Shown piece after piece: positions 45,431 to 64,000 of a DNA stretch of 64,000 nucleotides. The position numbers were made by a program, and so were the translations under genes. The DNA lies in the NCBI RefSeq assembly GCF_029962835.1, contig NC_080588.1, positions 47,041,001 through 47,105,000 of the forward strand, written 5' to 3'. This DNA is from Magnolia sinica (Eukaryota > Streptophyta > Magnoliopsida > Magnoliales > Magnoliaceae). Positions within the stretch are counted from its first letter, which is position 1, and each line of letters begins with the position of its first letter. The notes under the pieces were generated by a model that did no database searches, was not told the origin of the DNA, and saw only the letters and a program-made list of their open reading frames with translations.

Positions 45431-47365
45431 GAAAAGCTCCCAACCTTCGGTGCCACCATTAATATTTGCCACGTGGAAATATATTATAGGCCCGTCTGAG
45501 CAGTTATTGATGATATCGTTGGCAGGGGACTATCCATGCTCATGATCATGGCCACTGAACAAGTTGTACCCTGGCCAGAGGCAACCCATCCGTGGGGCCC
45601 ACTTTAAGCGGGGCATGTCCCATATACGATAGATAGGACGATCTTATCTCCTGTTTTAGTGGAATTCCTGCTCTTGAATTTGGACGGTTGACAATTTCCA
45701 TTCCAACCGTCCATTTAATAGCCAGAAATCCGTTCGATACAATATTATTTTTTTTATGGATGCTAACTCCTCTATTGCTGAGCTACGATTTGAACGGTTT
45801 TGATCTGGATACATATCTGATTCGTGTATATAAGCTGCGCATGAGCGTGGAAAGTTATTACTCTACCAGAGTATTAATGTTATTCTTGAAACTCTAGGGC
45901 GATTCGCGGGCGGAGAACTTGAATTGATGATTAGCAGAGTGCATGCCACTAGACAGAAATACTCTAGATCAGGACCACTCATTAGATGTAGAACTCTATG
46001 GAAAAAGCATTTGCCGAAAATCAATCCGTTCCACTGAGCAGGTGGTCCACCAATTCACGATAAGAATGGACGGTTAGGAAAAAAGACCGATGTTTTATAT
46101 CCCACGTCCAACCGCCGATACCTGATGTCCCTACGTTTTATGCCACCGCAGCCACACGAATATCGAGTGGCCCAGACCCCACACGTGTGCCCCGCTGCCT
46201 CTCATGCCGCTTCTCGCCTCGCCTCCCACTCCTAATCTCGGCCGGCGCCAATCGCGCTGGCGTTTCTCCTGTTTTTTATCCCTCCTTGTAAATAATAAAA
46301 CGACTCGCGCGTAGAAATACTGAAGAAACCATTCGCAGCTCACGCGCCCTATGTTGCAACATGTGAGAGATCTAACCCATTGATCACGTGGGTCCATTGT
46401 CAAGTACATCCTAGATAAAATGAAAACACTAACAGGGTTACAAAAGAATGGGTTTGTATTGAAAGATTTCAAACCTTTCAGATGATATATACACAATGTC
46501 CCATCGAAAGACAATATACTCTAGATTAACACTCGTCCCCACCCGATGAACGGTCAAGATAACACTCCATAAACGTCCCAACTCCTAAAATGGCAAGCGC
46601 GTGACCAACGCGAGAGCGAATAGAGGAAGTCGACATACAGAGAGAATCCAAGAGATATCCAACAAAGACCGGAATCGTCTCCAAACCCTGTGTAACACAG
46701 CGCGTAAAACAGGATCTCTGGGGTCCATCATATTGTATACATAAGATCCAAACCGTCCATGAGGTGAGAAAGAATACTTTTACCGTACATACAGAGTATA
46801 ATCCTGATTGAATACAAAAAAGGGCCACGGAAAAAGGAACAATGTAAAATTACTCGTAAAACCATAAATTCACACAGTATGGCCACCTTAGTTTTCCATC
46901 AGGCTGAATTTTCTAAAATATATTAATCCTGTTTATCTACAGCTGATTAATGGGATTGATGGATAATAAATACCATGGTGATCCCAAACACAAACCTACG
47001 TTTGGCATCCCATCTCCATCGTTCCTTTTGGTGAAGCTTATTTGAGTCATTAATATATCTTATTTTAGTACTTTAGTACTAAGAATGGATTATAAAATCT
47101 GATAAACGGAGTGGATTTCATATATAAGATATGGTGGACCCAAAAAGTTGGGGTATTTTACGCACTCAAGTGCTCCAATAAAGCACTGTACAACCAGATG
47201 TGGGTTAGGGAAAGGTAACCACGGTCAAAGAGGTTGGGTTAGTCCGCTTTTATTCGTGGGGATGACGAGGCAACGACCCCACAAACGAGTGGAAACCCTT
47301 TCCCTATTTCTCCGGTTTCCTTGCTCTCGCAGACGCCTTACCTTTTCTCTCTCTATCCAAATATC
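45431..47365. other. Intergenic upstream of the protease gene
   Basis: No coding sequence recognised. A minus-strand frame at 46131-46514 (127 codons) has no recognised domain and a patchy composition (basic stretch KKQEKRQRDWRR, otherwise Trp- and Cys-rich), so it is not called. The proximal 300 bp becomes C/T-rich toward the gene. Confidence 0.35.
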
Positions 47366-47370
47366 CCCAT

Positions 47371-47376
47371 TATAAG
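47371..47376 (+). promoter_or_regulatory. Putative TATA box of the protease gene
   Basis: TATAAG in CCCCATTATAAGAGAATAAGC, about 255 bp before the start codon. It is followed by a pyrimidine-rich leader (47390-47500), typical of plant 5' UTRs. Transcription would start near 47400. Inferred from position and motif only. Confidence 0.4.
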
Positions 47377-47627
47377 AGAATAAGCATCCCCTCTCGCTCC
47401 CACCTATCATCTTTCATCCTAACCCTCTAACCTCACCTCTTTATCTCCCCCCAACAATCCCCTTCCTTTACACCTCTAACACCACCTCTTTCCTTGCATA
47501 CAACACATCACAAACACACCCAAAAAAAAAGAAAGAAAGAAAATACATCTCATGTGTGCTTAATAGAAGTTCTTGTGGCATTTGTATTTTGATTTTTTTT
47601 TTTCGGGGTTTTAATTGATTTGGGGAT

Positions 47628-54504
<6,877 letters not shown>

Positions 54505-54685
54505 AAGGTGTGTTGTTCTTTCGGGCCCCAGAAGAACAGGTAGTATGAGGTGCTCTTAGGGATAAGTTGGAATAATAGCACAGCCTCGCCGCTCTTCTTA
54601 GGTCTTTGGGGTGGGATGATTGATGATTGGGATGAATGATATTGTACATAGCATCCTCTGCACTTGTTATTTGAACGAACTTGAT

Positions 54686-54702
54686 ATTTACTAATTAAAA
54701 CT
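54686..54702 (+). terminator. Putative polyadenylation signal region of the protease gene
   Basis: AATTAAAACTAG lies about 190 bp after the stop, in a T-rich 3' UTR. AATAAA itself is absent; plant signals are loose, so this is tentative. Confidence 0.35.
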
Positions 54703-54740
54703 AGCTTTTACTCTCTGTTGTAAATCTTTTTCTTGGTTTC

Positions 54741-55236
54741 TGCTCTCCTTTGGCACTCTTCGTAAGCAACCAATGAATTCAAACTCTACTAACATCTAAG
54801 AATATCATAATGAATGTTTCTTGAAACCAAAGAAGAATCGACATGAGGTTGTATTTATACTGAACGTAGATCTAATTTTTCTTGGAATTTAGGGAATTAC
54901 ATGGGCCCTGTTTGGGATCAAGGAAATGAGATTGTGAATTTGGTAAATTCATCAATCTGTCAAAATCTGTCAAATTCAGGGATTTGCATTGGTGTGGATT
55001 TCGCAAAATCCAAAGTCCAATACTTGGGAATCAAACGACAATTGATTTGGAGTGCATTTACTGTAGTGGTAGTGCGGGGCTCAAACCCGAACTCATCGAC
55101 TAAACTGCCCTTTTCCGATGACAAGTGATTCTTGGAACCACAAGCGGGTCATGACAGGTCCAATAATTAGGTGGCCCAACTTGTCAAATGGACCAATTTT
55201 ATAGTAACTTTCTTAACCATCTGTTTCATGGGCTAT
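54741..55236. other. 3' flank of the protease gene
   Basis: No gene recognised. GGGCCCTGTTTGGGATCAAGG at 54903 resembles a MITE edge, but no matching partner was found nearby. Confidence 0.35.
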
Positions 55237-55723
55237 TAGAGTTGGGCATCGAGTCGAATTGAGTTAGGGCTGGCCTGACCTGACTTGGTTTAACTTGGTT
55301 TTGAAATAAACCTCACCCGACCTCGACCTGACTTGGTACCAAGTCTAGCATGTCTGACCCGATTCGAGTCCAGGTCTGGCATGGACTAACCCGGACCGAG
55401 TCTGACCTGGTCACATGGGCCAAGTTGACCCTTCTTTTTTCTTTTTTTTTTCTTTTCTTTTCAAGAGAGAGAGAGAGGGAGAGAGAGATTAATTTTTTTT
55501 TTACACACACACACACACTATCCGAACCAATCCGACTTGAGACAGCATCGCATTGGATTTTGGGTCGAGTTGGGTTAATGGGTGACCTGAACCCGACTCA
55601 ATTTGAGTTCAAATCATGCAAAGTCTACTCGGTTCGGATTGACCCACTCACTCAAGTCACTCAAGTCGAATCGACTCGAATGAGTCATGTCTGCCGAGTC
55701 CACTCGTTCCGTGCCCAGCTCTA
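55237..55723. mobile_element. hAT-type MITE, 487 bp
   Basis: Ends TAGAGTTGGGCATCGAGTCG (left) and TAGAGCTGGGCAC (right, reverse complement). It is flanked by TGGGCTAT (55229-55236) and CGGGCTAT (55724-55731), an 8-bp duplication with one mismatch. Subterminal sequence is GAGTCG/ACCCGA-rich, like the large element at 32879-34658, so both belong to one family. The middle contains (GA)n and (CA)n runs near 55463-55520. Confidence 0.85.
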
Positions 55724-55868
55724 CGGGCTATTAATTAGATGATTAAAAATATCTATCAACCAGTCTCATCTTTTATGGTAACCCATGAACATTGTGTTGG
55801 AGTAGGGGCTCATGTCAATCAAGTCATGAATGCTATTTTCCATGCATTGACTGTTATGACTGTGTACC

Positions 55869-56485
55869 CTTGGGGCACCGTGGATTTGAGGGGATTTCAA
55901 ATCCCCTGCGTTGTTTGGCACCATAAAGTGATTTGGCACCATAAAGTGATTGGGGTTTCAAATTCCTTCAATCACCGGGTTTCAAATCCAAGGTAAGACC
56001 TTAGATTATATCTAAAAATCATTCCCACAATTGCATGTGTAACATGTGTATTACTAGGCAATTAATCCATTGGACACATGGTCCACTAATGATATCCTAA
56101 AATAATTAGATTATCAATTACATCACTATAATTGCTTTAATACGATGATCAGCACCGTCCAAACATTGTCTATGTAAATCAACAGTTAAAAATCGTTGGT
56201 TAGTAACTCGGATGTGATCTTGTGCTTGTGGCCCATCCTAGACCTGGAATTTCATCATTATTTTTTTTTTGGCAAAGTATATATTTCAGCGGGCTTATTA
56301 CAACCATTGTGTCAAAAATTACATAAGTTCACTAATTAGAGATATTAAAGTTGATTAAGTAATTAAATTCAAACCCCATAAACATACTATGAATAACTAC
56401 TTTTGAATTAAAGTTGATTCTCATGCCAAACACAATAAGAAGATTTCGAATCCAGGGGGTTTCAAATCCACGCTTCCAGACATGC
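55869..56485. mobile_element. Foldback element with GTGGATTTGA termini
   Basis: Left end CTTGGGGCACCGTGGATTTGAGGGG and right end, in reverse complement, CTGGAAGCGTGGATTTGAAACCCC pair over about 20 bp with mismatches. It contains an 18-bp direct duplication, TTGGCACCATAAAGTGAT, at about 55914-55951. A different family from the GGGCCCACC foldbacks. Target duplication not resolved. Confidence 0.45.
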
Positions 56486-58039
56486 CCTCATGGCATAAAG
56501 TCCACATCTTCAACGGTTCCAATCATAAATCATATTATGTATATTTTGATGTATGCGAAGACCCATTCCGGCTAGTCGACATAACCCAACTTAGGTTGTT
56601 TAGCGCTGGTTTGAGGATTTTCATTGCATCCCGGCCCAACCCTAAAGTTCGGGTTGACCACACCCAAGTTGTACATCTGGGCATTGTGCCAAATCTTCTT
56701 CTCCTCAATTTCTTAGTTCGAGAATTAGAATTACGAATATTTTGAATTTATATTGGAAGACTCACTAAAAACAAGATATTTTAAAATTAATATTATTAAT
56801 TATAAATATTTTAAAATTGTATATGTATGTATGTATGTATGTAGTGGATAATTTGAATATTTCAATAAATTTTTCCTTAAGCAATGAATTACAAAAGAAA
56901 AAAAAATTAAAATTACCGAGCTTCGATAATATTATGATGTATCATTAAGTTCATTTATCATGAAAGTATCGTGAGATATTCAAAATCTCAGCAAAATTTG
57001 TAACAAAGAAAGTAAAATTGGAGGACTGACCCAGTGTGCATCAGCAACGTTGTAAATGTTTTGGTCAATCTGGCCCATCCAATTGTTGACCAAATGGTCA
57101 AAACTACAATGACCGGTTGTCTCCTATCACATAGTGGTAAATCTGGTTCTCGGCAATTTCTCGGCAAGGAAATTTCTCCAAAGATTCTGAGATATTAGTC
57201 TAACGATGTTAATCAGAAAATCTCGTTGGAAATAAAATATTAAACTATTTTATTATAAATTAATAAATAGCTTTAAAATTTAAAATATAGGAAAATTTTA
57301 ATAAATTTGAACTTTTAAAATTTCGAGACAAGTGTCACGAAAAATTAAAATCTGCCAAGATTTTGAAAATACCCTGATATTCTCACGATAATATCATTTT
57401 TATGAATTTTTCAAAAGAACCGTCCGATTTTCAAAATCTCAACAACATTTGTCAACGTGCCTGATCAACGGTGCTCTAAACTCTTCCTGACCGTTCAAAA
57501 AATGGGTGATGGATTGGATGGCTATGAAGTTCCAATCGGCATCATATTTGAGTTAATAGTGATCCAAGATGTGGGCCCCTAATTGACGGTCCACATCAAT
57601 TGCCCCGATCAAGTGTTGCTATGGTTGACTACATAAGCTAAATTTTAATCTACGCACACTGGATCTCCTTCCCCGTGGAAGTGTCCCCAGTGCATGCCAT
57701 GCTTGAGCGAGTTCCTTTTTATTAAAATATATTATTATTATTATTGTTATTATTATTAACTAAGATGGGAGAAAACTTACAGCGTTTCCTGTGTGCATGA
57801 CATCCCACCCGTCCAATAGGTTGTCTGCAAAATGAATATCACCATGTGCAAAAATCAGCCACAATCACTGATTTTGTGGATCACACTTTTTTGTTATTTA
57901 TCAATGGTTATTCATTATTTTCTATAATACCACCCACTTAATGAATGTCTAGGGCTGATTTTTGAACAATGATTATTATGGTGGGGTCAATTTATTGGAA
58001 GGGTTGGATGTTGCGCATATATAATAGATTGTAAGTTAT
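56486..58039. other. AT-rich intergenic DNA
   Basis: No gene recognised. (ATGT)n at about 56822-56843, (ATT)n near 57729-57758. Confidence 0.4.
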
Positions 58040-59345
58040 TGGGGTCAACCCCAAGTGTAGGGTCGCGATGTAGTAATAATTTCGGTGAGACTGAGGTCGA
58101 ATCCACATGGACTAATCTTGTATGTTTCTGACAATAATTAGAACTAAAGCTAGAAGAAGATCTAAATTAAAAATCTGTAATAAATGGAGTAATTGTGAAT
58201 ATTGTAGATTAAAACTTGTGAATTTAAAGGTGGGAACTAGGGTGCCAATGATCCACTTGTAGTTATCAAGACACTACCTTACTTGATTCAAGAGACACAA
58301 TTGGAATCAAAGTCATATCTTATCCAGTTGGAAGAAGAGATGATCAAATCTCTGAACTTTCATTGAATCAGTCTCAAGAGATAAGAATTGTGAAGAATTG
58401 GAGGGGATTTCTTCACTCAACTATGCCCAGGAGACTATGGCAAACAACATGATTTACCAATCCCATAACCTCAAATAAGAAAAGAAAGTGTTTAAAGCTA
58501 TCACACCGTCTATTGTAATTTGAGTCACAACAAACTATAGAAAATTGAAAATATCCTTAAAATTAACTAGAAATCAATGAAAGTCAATATAAACATGAAT
58601 CAAAGCAAAGTAAACATTCCAATCACGCTACGAGCTTCACCTCTTAGTTGTAGCTAAGAGGTTTAGTTAACCATAGAGATGATTAAATAAAAATCTCTTA
58701 AGGAAAACATAAAAACAAACTAAGGAAAAAGAAGAAAACTTTTGGCGGCGTCTCTCCACTCTTTTGCTCCACTCCTTAAACCTTAGAAGATGCTTTGGAG
58801 CATCTTTGAAACTCTTATTTATAGTTGGGGAACTCCAACTTTCGCACCGAGTGGAAAAGTTCGGAAATCGCATCAAATTTATGCAGTCCGCGCAAAATCT
58901 ACGTAATCTCCGACTAGTCAAACCAGAGCTCGGACTAGTCGAAGGACAAGTTCGACTAGTCGAGAGTAATCTTCGACTAGTCGAATTTCGCACAAATTTA
59001 AAAGATAATGTTGCTAGAATTCGAGCCGAATTTTCTCTGGCTAGTTGAATTTCACTTGAATTTTTAGGATTTCTTTTCTTCACTTCAAGTCTTCAATTCT
59101 ATTCATTCTTCACTTGGTTTCCTAGGATCTTTGGCATGTAAATTCTTCAATATTGATCTCATAAGATCCATCCCTTGCCTTGGTGATTCTTGAGCATCAA
59201 ATTCATGTTTTTAACATTCTTTTCAATCTAAACTCTCAAATTCACCTTGCAACACAAACATATATAAAATATACCATTAAATATTATCATGTTCATAAAA
59301 CCAAGATAGAAATAGGGGAGAATATGCAATATTTCACACTCAACA
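58040..59345 (-). repeat. 3' LTR of a minus-strand Athila-like element
   Basis: On the minus strand it starts TGTTGAGTGTGAAATATTGC (59345) and runs to CTACACTTGGGGTTGACCCC near 58040. It carries the family's hallmark CTACGAGCTTCACCTCTTAG (about 58628) and a TATA box (58816-58823). About 1.3 kb, much shorter than the 3.46-kb relative at 10143, which has additional sequence in the middle. Next to its 5' end lies a polypurine tract (reverse complement of CACTCCCCAACT, 59346-59357). Confidence 0.8.
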
Positions 59346-59357
59346 CACTCCCCAACT
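59346..59357 (-). promoter_or_regulatory. Polypurine tract of the minus-strand element
   Basis: AGTTGGGGAGTG on the minus strand precedes the LTR directly, and upstream of it is the CGGGACTAGCAAAATACTAG motif common before Athila-type 3' LTRs. It proves the adjacent repeat is a 3' LTR and sets orientation. Confidence 0.75.
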
Positions 59358-60529
59358 AGTATTTTGCTAGTCCCGAGTAAAACATGTGTAAAGTGAACCT
59401 CAATTCTCAATGTTTAAACCTTTTTAAGAAAACAATCTTTTATACAACTGAGTATGAATGAGTGGAATTAAGATGAGAAAGTGGGACTTTGAAAACCTAA
59501 AGCTGAATCATATAAGCAGTCAATCAAATAAGTTCTTTATCAATTTCTTCAGAGCATAAGTTCCTATAGCATGCTTTTCAATGTGCTCAGTGAAAATCAA
59601 ATTACTTCCCATCCGAATATTATCATTTCAAAACGTTAGTCATGTTCATCGTATCAAGAGTAGTTAAAAACTCAAGTGCCAATTCTGAACTTATCCCCTT
59701 CTCTTTCTTTTTTCAGTTTTTGATTTTATATCGACGGTCATTTTTTTTTTAATTATTCATTCTTTTCAGAAATTTTCATTCTTTTTCAAACTTTTTCCAG
59801 TCTTTTCCTCATATATGACCTTTTTGTCGATCTCACTGTTTTTTAACTGGTTCTTTTCATCTTTTAAGGTGTATAAAATTATCCAGACTGAATTCTCAAC
59901 ATCGATTAATGATTTACATATTAACCATTAGAAATTCTAATGTAATCACAGAAAGAAAATTGAATGTGTCTTGTGATTTAGATCAGTTATATATTCAAAA
60001 CTTCCTCTTAATCAATTGAGTGCAAGAACTTAGGTGATGGTATACTTGGTTGATCAAACTCCAACAATTCAAAGTTCAATCTCAATCTTATCATAATCAA
60101 AACATTCTTAAGTGCACAAACTATCGTCTTCCAAATAGGCTTTGAATTTGAAAAATTGAAAATTACCAAAATTTTTGCTCAAAAACTAAGAAAATACTGA
60201 TTAGTTTACCTAATCTACACCCCCAACCTAAAATCTACATTGTACTCAATGTAAAAGATATAAGCATGCAATATAAATGAGACAATAAAAATAATGGATA
60301 AGTGATGGAAAAGTAGTACCTAAAGAAGGCGAATTGTAGTACTTCCAAAATTCTCAATGTGAAGATGGGTTAGTACAACGACTAAACATTGAAAGCAAAC
60401 TATCTTAATCATAAATCATATGAAAGCAATAAACCTAACTATACCTCCATCAGACTAGGAGGTAAATCCTAATATACATGATCAGTCAAAGGTATGGACA
60501 TGTCCTCTTAATCAAATTTCTCAACAAAT

Positions 60530-60966
60530 GGCTTGAGACGATGTTCATTTACTTTGATAATATTGTTATTCGTTGGATTCTTTATCTTGATGGCTCCATG
60601 TGGATAGACATTAGTAATAGTGAAAGGGCCGGTCTAACGAGATTTGAGTTTATCCAGAAAAAGGTGTAATTGAGAATTGTACAGGATGAATTTTTGACCG
60701 GTTAAGAATGATTTCCAAAGGATGTTCCTATCATGGAACACCTTCATTTTGTCCTTATAAATTCTCGAGTTCTCATAAGTGTCATTTCAGATTTCCTCGA
60801 GTTCATTTAACTAAAGTTTGCACAGTGAGTCAGTGTTGTCCAAGTTAAAGTTTAGATTTTTGATAGCCCAGTAAGCTTCATGTTTCAACTCTACAGGCAA
60901 GTGGCAAGCTTTCCTATAGACGAATCTAAAGGGAGACATTCCAATGAGGGTCTTAAACGCTGTACG
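60530..60966 (-). pseudogene. Athila-like gypsy integrase C-terminus, truncated
   Basis: Minus-strand translation: [102 protein letters not shown] and VNEHRLKPF. This is the end of a Ty3/gypsy integrase; SPFRLVYGKACHLPVELEH is typical of Athila-type elements. Stops occur after NTDSLCKL and within LEEI. The upstream part is cut off at 60966 by the next LTR. Between this and the LTR lie about 1.2 kb of unassigned internal sequence (59358-60529). Confidence 0.8.
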
Positions 60967-63900
60967 TGTAACGCCCTGAAAATCGGGGGTCGAGTAGAAG
61001 TCCAACTCCCGAGTTCCAACGCATCACTTATGCAACATATTTAATGATGATTAAATGTTGTCTGTATTAGTGCATAAAATATGAATAAGATTAAGCCAAA
61101 TCAGCAAAACATAATCCAGGGACAGTTGTAATACGCAAGCGGAAGACTGACTCAAATCTGTATAACTTTATAAATCAGTATAGGTCCCCAAAGTATGTAT
61201 GCATTGCCAGGTCAATAATTATATGTATTGTTTCAAAATACAAAATGTAAAAAATGTAATAGTCCACTACAAGTATAACCCTGAAGCCTTGTCGATCAGA
61301 ACGGTCTATGTAAACCCGCCTGAATACTGCATATATGAGAAAGCATCCTCATCGTATGCAAAGTCCGTCTCTGCCTCATTAGTCGGGTCTCCATCTGCAA
61401 CTAAGACAGAGTCTGGTTGGTGTTTAAAACACCGTCCCGTAACGTGGGAGTGAGTGATCAACTCAGTGGAACAATAAAGCAAAGGTTAACATATTCTTAA
61501 TTTAGTCAAGTAGTAATGATAAAACAATACAATCAAACATCCCTAGGAACTCTGATTAATGCAAGAATGGTATGTATAAATGATGCATGCCCTCGCCTGC
61601 ACTCCCTCTGCGATCTTCATCTAACAGTCGCGCTTGTCAGTCACTTCCTCAGTGCTCTGCCCAACGCCAAACGACACATGCAGTGCAGTGCATGAACGTG
61701 ATTACCAAGTTCTTATTAGTCCTTTTCATACAACAGGATTGGGAAGCTAAGGTACCTCCCTTATATCAATTCCCAAACGATGATCCATTCTAGGGTCGTC
61801 AATCCTAGTAAATCTCATACGATGTTACGGTTCTAGGTCGCTATAAGGGACTCGTCACCTTATCAGTGTAGGCCTAGTTTGTACTCTTGTTGCTACGGAA
61901 AGGCTCCTCGCCTCTACGTAGTCTTAGCGTACGCTCGAGGTCACTACAAAGGGCTCGTCACCTTATCAGTGTAAGCCGATAGCTCAAATACAGTGTCTTA
62001 TACCATCGTATTCAGCTCACGAGGCTGTGTTGCTTACTGGACACTACGGGGAGGGTCGTCACCCCAGCGTAGGCCGACAGCTCGACCACGGTGTCCCATA
62101 CCATCATGCCCGGCTCATAAGTCTTAGCAGATCGAGGTACCAAGGTTAAAGGGATTTTCACTGGTGAGTTTGGTACCTTAGATTCAAGCAGTAGCGTCCA
62201 TACATGGTGAACATACATCGGGTCAATCGGGTTACTTGATGAGCTCGACTAGTACAAGCGCACCTCGAGTTGATCGACATGAAGGGCGTAAGCGCTCCGT
62301 GTGGCCTAACCACTGCCGACAACCAAAGTACGACTCGGGTTCATCGAACGCGTCTTGTGTGGCGAAAACAACCTCAGCCACCTAATCGGGATTGTTACCG
62401 ATTGCTTGGACTAAGTCATAGTCCCAATCACACTCAGTTGCAGTTTATATATCACATATGATATGCATAGCAGCATTACACAACAGTTTAACTATTTCAA
62501 GCATTTAAGCATTTCATGAAACACATAGTACACATGTTATCTTACTTACGTATTACTTCCATAAATCGCATAGTAGGAAGACAGGTTACATGAAGGAAAC
62601 TATAGTTATAGAGAAGGGGATTGAGAATTCTATCTCAACACCCTCATTTCAAACATTTAAACAAGCATTTCCTCATACAAGCATTTCATCAAACACTTAC
62701 ACTACACATATCACATACATAGATTAATTTACTTAAAACGTATATTATAGCAAATCCTTTGACATAGGAGTTGCAACACATACGATGATCATGAATTACC
62801 AAACATCCATCATAACAGGTACTAATCATAATTTCATATTCATTCAGACATTTCAACAAACACTTAGTCTACACACTTCAACATACATGACGTATGTTGG
62901 TTATAACAGGTGTTAGGGCAAACCCTTTCACCACGGAGTTGTCACATATACAACAATCATATATCCACGATGGATAATCATGGCAAGCGTGAATCCAAAT
63001 TCCATACTCATTCAATCATATCAACAAACACAAGAATGTACTATATTCGACATAGTTCATATATATGTGTAAAGTGCGGGAAACATCGTGTCTAAGCGTG
63101 TGATAGCAATTCAAGTCAGTCATAAATCATTAACTGACATTGAAAGCCTTGAAAACCATAACCTAAACATTTATAGTCCACACCTTATACCGGTAAACGC
63201 GTAACGGATTCATTTTAGACACTTAGCCTTTGTCAACGGCACCACAATAACCTATAACAGGGAATAGGTTAACTAATTCATCTATTACACTAATCAAAAA
63301 TCCTAAAATAAGTTAGGGTTAGGTTTTCTTACCCAAGTAAAGAGTCGGAATCGCCAAAATAGTGATGTAGAAGTGGTAGCTAAACCTGAGGAGCAATGGG
63401 ATTGAATCCCAGGAGGAATCTCCAACTCACTCTCTCACTCTCTCTCTTTCCATTCCTTTTCCTCTACTCTCTTTCTTAGGGTTTTAGAATTCATATAAAA
63501 TATGAGAGAGAGAGAGAGTTTAAGGCCCTTATATAGGCCCAGAACTGATGGGAATGGTCCCAAGGCCAAGATATACTTAAGTTATATCCAAAGGGCATCT
63601 GTTTCAGCCCGTCGGAGCACTTCTGGTGGCCCCTTTTCCACATGCGGTCGGACTTAAGCTCCCTAACATTGGATCTAGGTCAAATTGAGTTTTCACTCCG
63701 ACCGGGTTTGCAGATCGACCGTGGTAGACCAGTTTCAGTTCAATGGTCACGGTCACTCGATCAGGGCCACAAGTACATGGCCATGTATGGGACATTTTTC
63801 CTGATCCAAGGGTGTATTTGGGTCAGATTCTGATGATCTGAATCCTTATATTTGGCCCGCAAGCAACACAACTCAAATTACTGAAATTCGGATTTCATTT

Positions 63901-64000
63901 CTAAAGATATTCATATTTCTCATACACTTTGCTCCGGGCTCAAGTTGTGCATTTTTAGACACAATTAAGACTTGATTTCCGAGGAGGTTGTCAAGTCTAG
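60967..64000 (-). repeat. Long minus-strand gypsy LTR, runs off the window
   Basis: The edge at 60967 reads TGTAACGCCCTGAAAATCGG; in reverse complement it is the CAGGGCGTTACA end typical of plant chromovirus LTRs. A minus-strand TATA box (TATATAAG, 63528-63535) is followed by an AG-rich leader (63421-63520) and then, further along, GCAGATGGAGACCCGACTAA and ATGAGGCAGAGACGGAC (about 61350-61400, reverse complement), a common U5-side feature. At least 3.03 kb is in the window. No primer site is visible beyond 60966, so it is a solo or truncated LTR, inserted into the integrase of the neighbouring element. Confidence 0.6.
63528..63535 (-). promoter_or_regulatory. TATA box of the 61-64 kb LTR
   Basis: TATATAAG on the minus strand (CTTATATA on plus), in context CCTATATAAGGGCC, followed within about 20 bp by (AG)n-rich leader sequence. 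Confidence 0.5.

Noticed and set aside
46131-46514. 127-codon minus-strand frame upstream of the protease gene
   Set aside because: No recognisable domain, uneven composition and no promoter or splice support.

Overview
The window is nuclear DNA from a flowering plant. It carries one intact multi-exon plant gene with GT-AG introns, Ty3/gypsy and Ty1/copia retrotransposons, hAT-, CACTA- and PIF/Harbinger-type DNA transposon remains, and long AT-rich intergenic stretches. A foldback repeat family that recurs throughout looks to me like one seen in magnoliid genomes, but that is an impression I could not test, so the lineage stays open. Nothing bacterial, viral or organellar was recognised.

Layout. 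1-7.3 kb: a CACTA terminus, an 88-bp-period minisatellite (about 2.1-3.1 kb), a minus-strand fragment of a sugar transporter gene, and a minus-strand first exon of a putative plastid-targeted protein whose promoter-side sequence is partly duplicated 1 kb away. 7.3-23.9 kb: a decayed chromovirus (Tekay/Del-like Ty3/gypsy) with LTRs of about 4.8 kb (3' LTR truncated), a tRNA-iMet primer binding site, a polypurine tract and a gag-pol full of stops. Its 5' LTR is split by a 3,462-bp solo LTR of a second family with a perfect 5-bp target duplication. 24-30 kb: several copies of the foldback (MITE-like) family and one hAT-type MITE. 30.1-35.1 kb: a Tat/Ogre-like LTR with a TGGCAACTCT primer site, then a minus-strand LTR of the same family as the 10-kb solo LTR, itself split by a 1,780-bp hAT-type element with a perfect 8-bp target duplication. 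35.9-38.5 kb: the two genes of a decayed PIF/Harbinger transposon. 40-41 kb: a Ty1/copia tail. 43-45.5 kb: three more foldback copies.

47.4-54.7 kb holds the only clearly functional gene: a five-exon papain-like cysteine protease of the RD21 type, 468 residues, with signal peptide, I29 prodomain, complete catalytic set, proline-rich linker and C-terminal granulin domain. Its 3.8-kb first intron carries a degenerate tandem array and two MITE-like insertions. 55.2-64 kb is again repeat DNA: a hAT MITE, another foldback, a minus-strand Athila-like element (LTR plus integrase tail), and a further long minus-strand LTR cutting into that integrase and running off the window.

The genes do not form a pathway or operon. 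The story is one protease gene embedded in nested transposable elements. I found no convincing undescribed molecular system; the best leads are the nested insertions with datable junctions, the solo LTR with a duplicated promoter block, the hAT element carrying a tandem array, and the duplicated promoter beside the orphan plastid-targeting exon.
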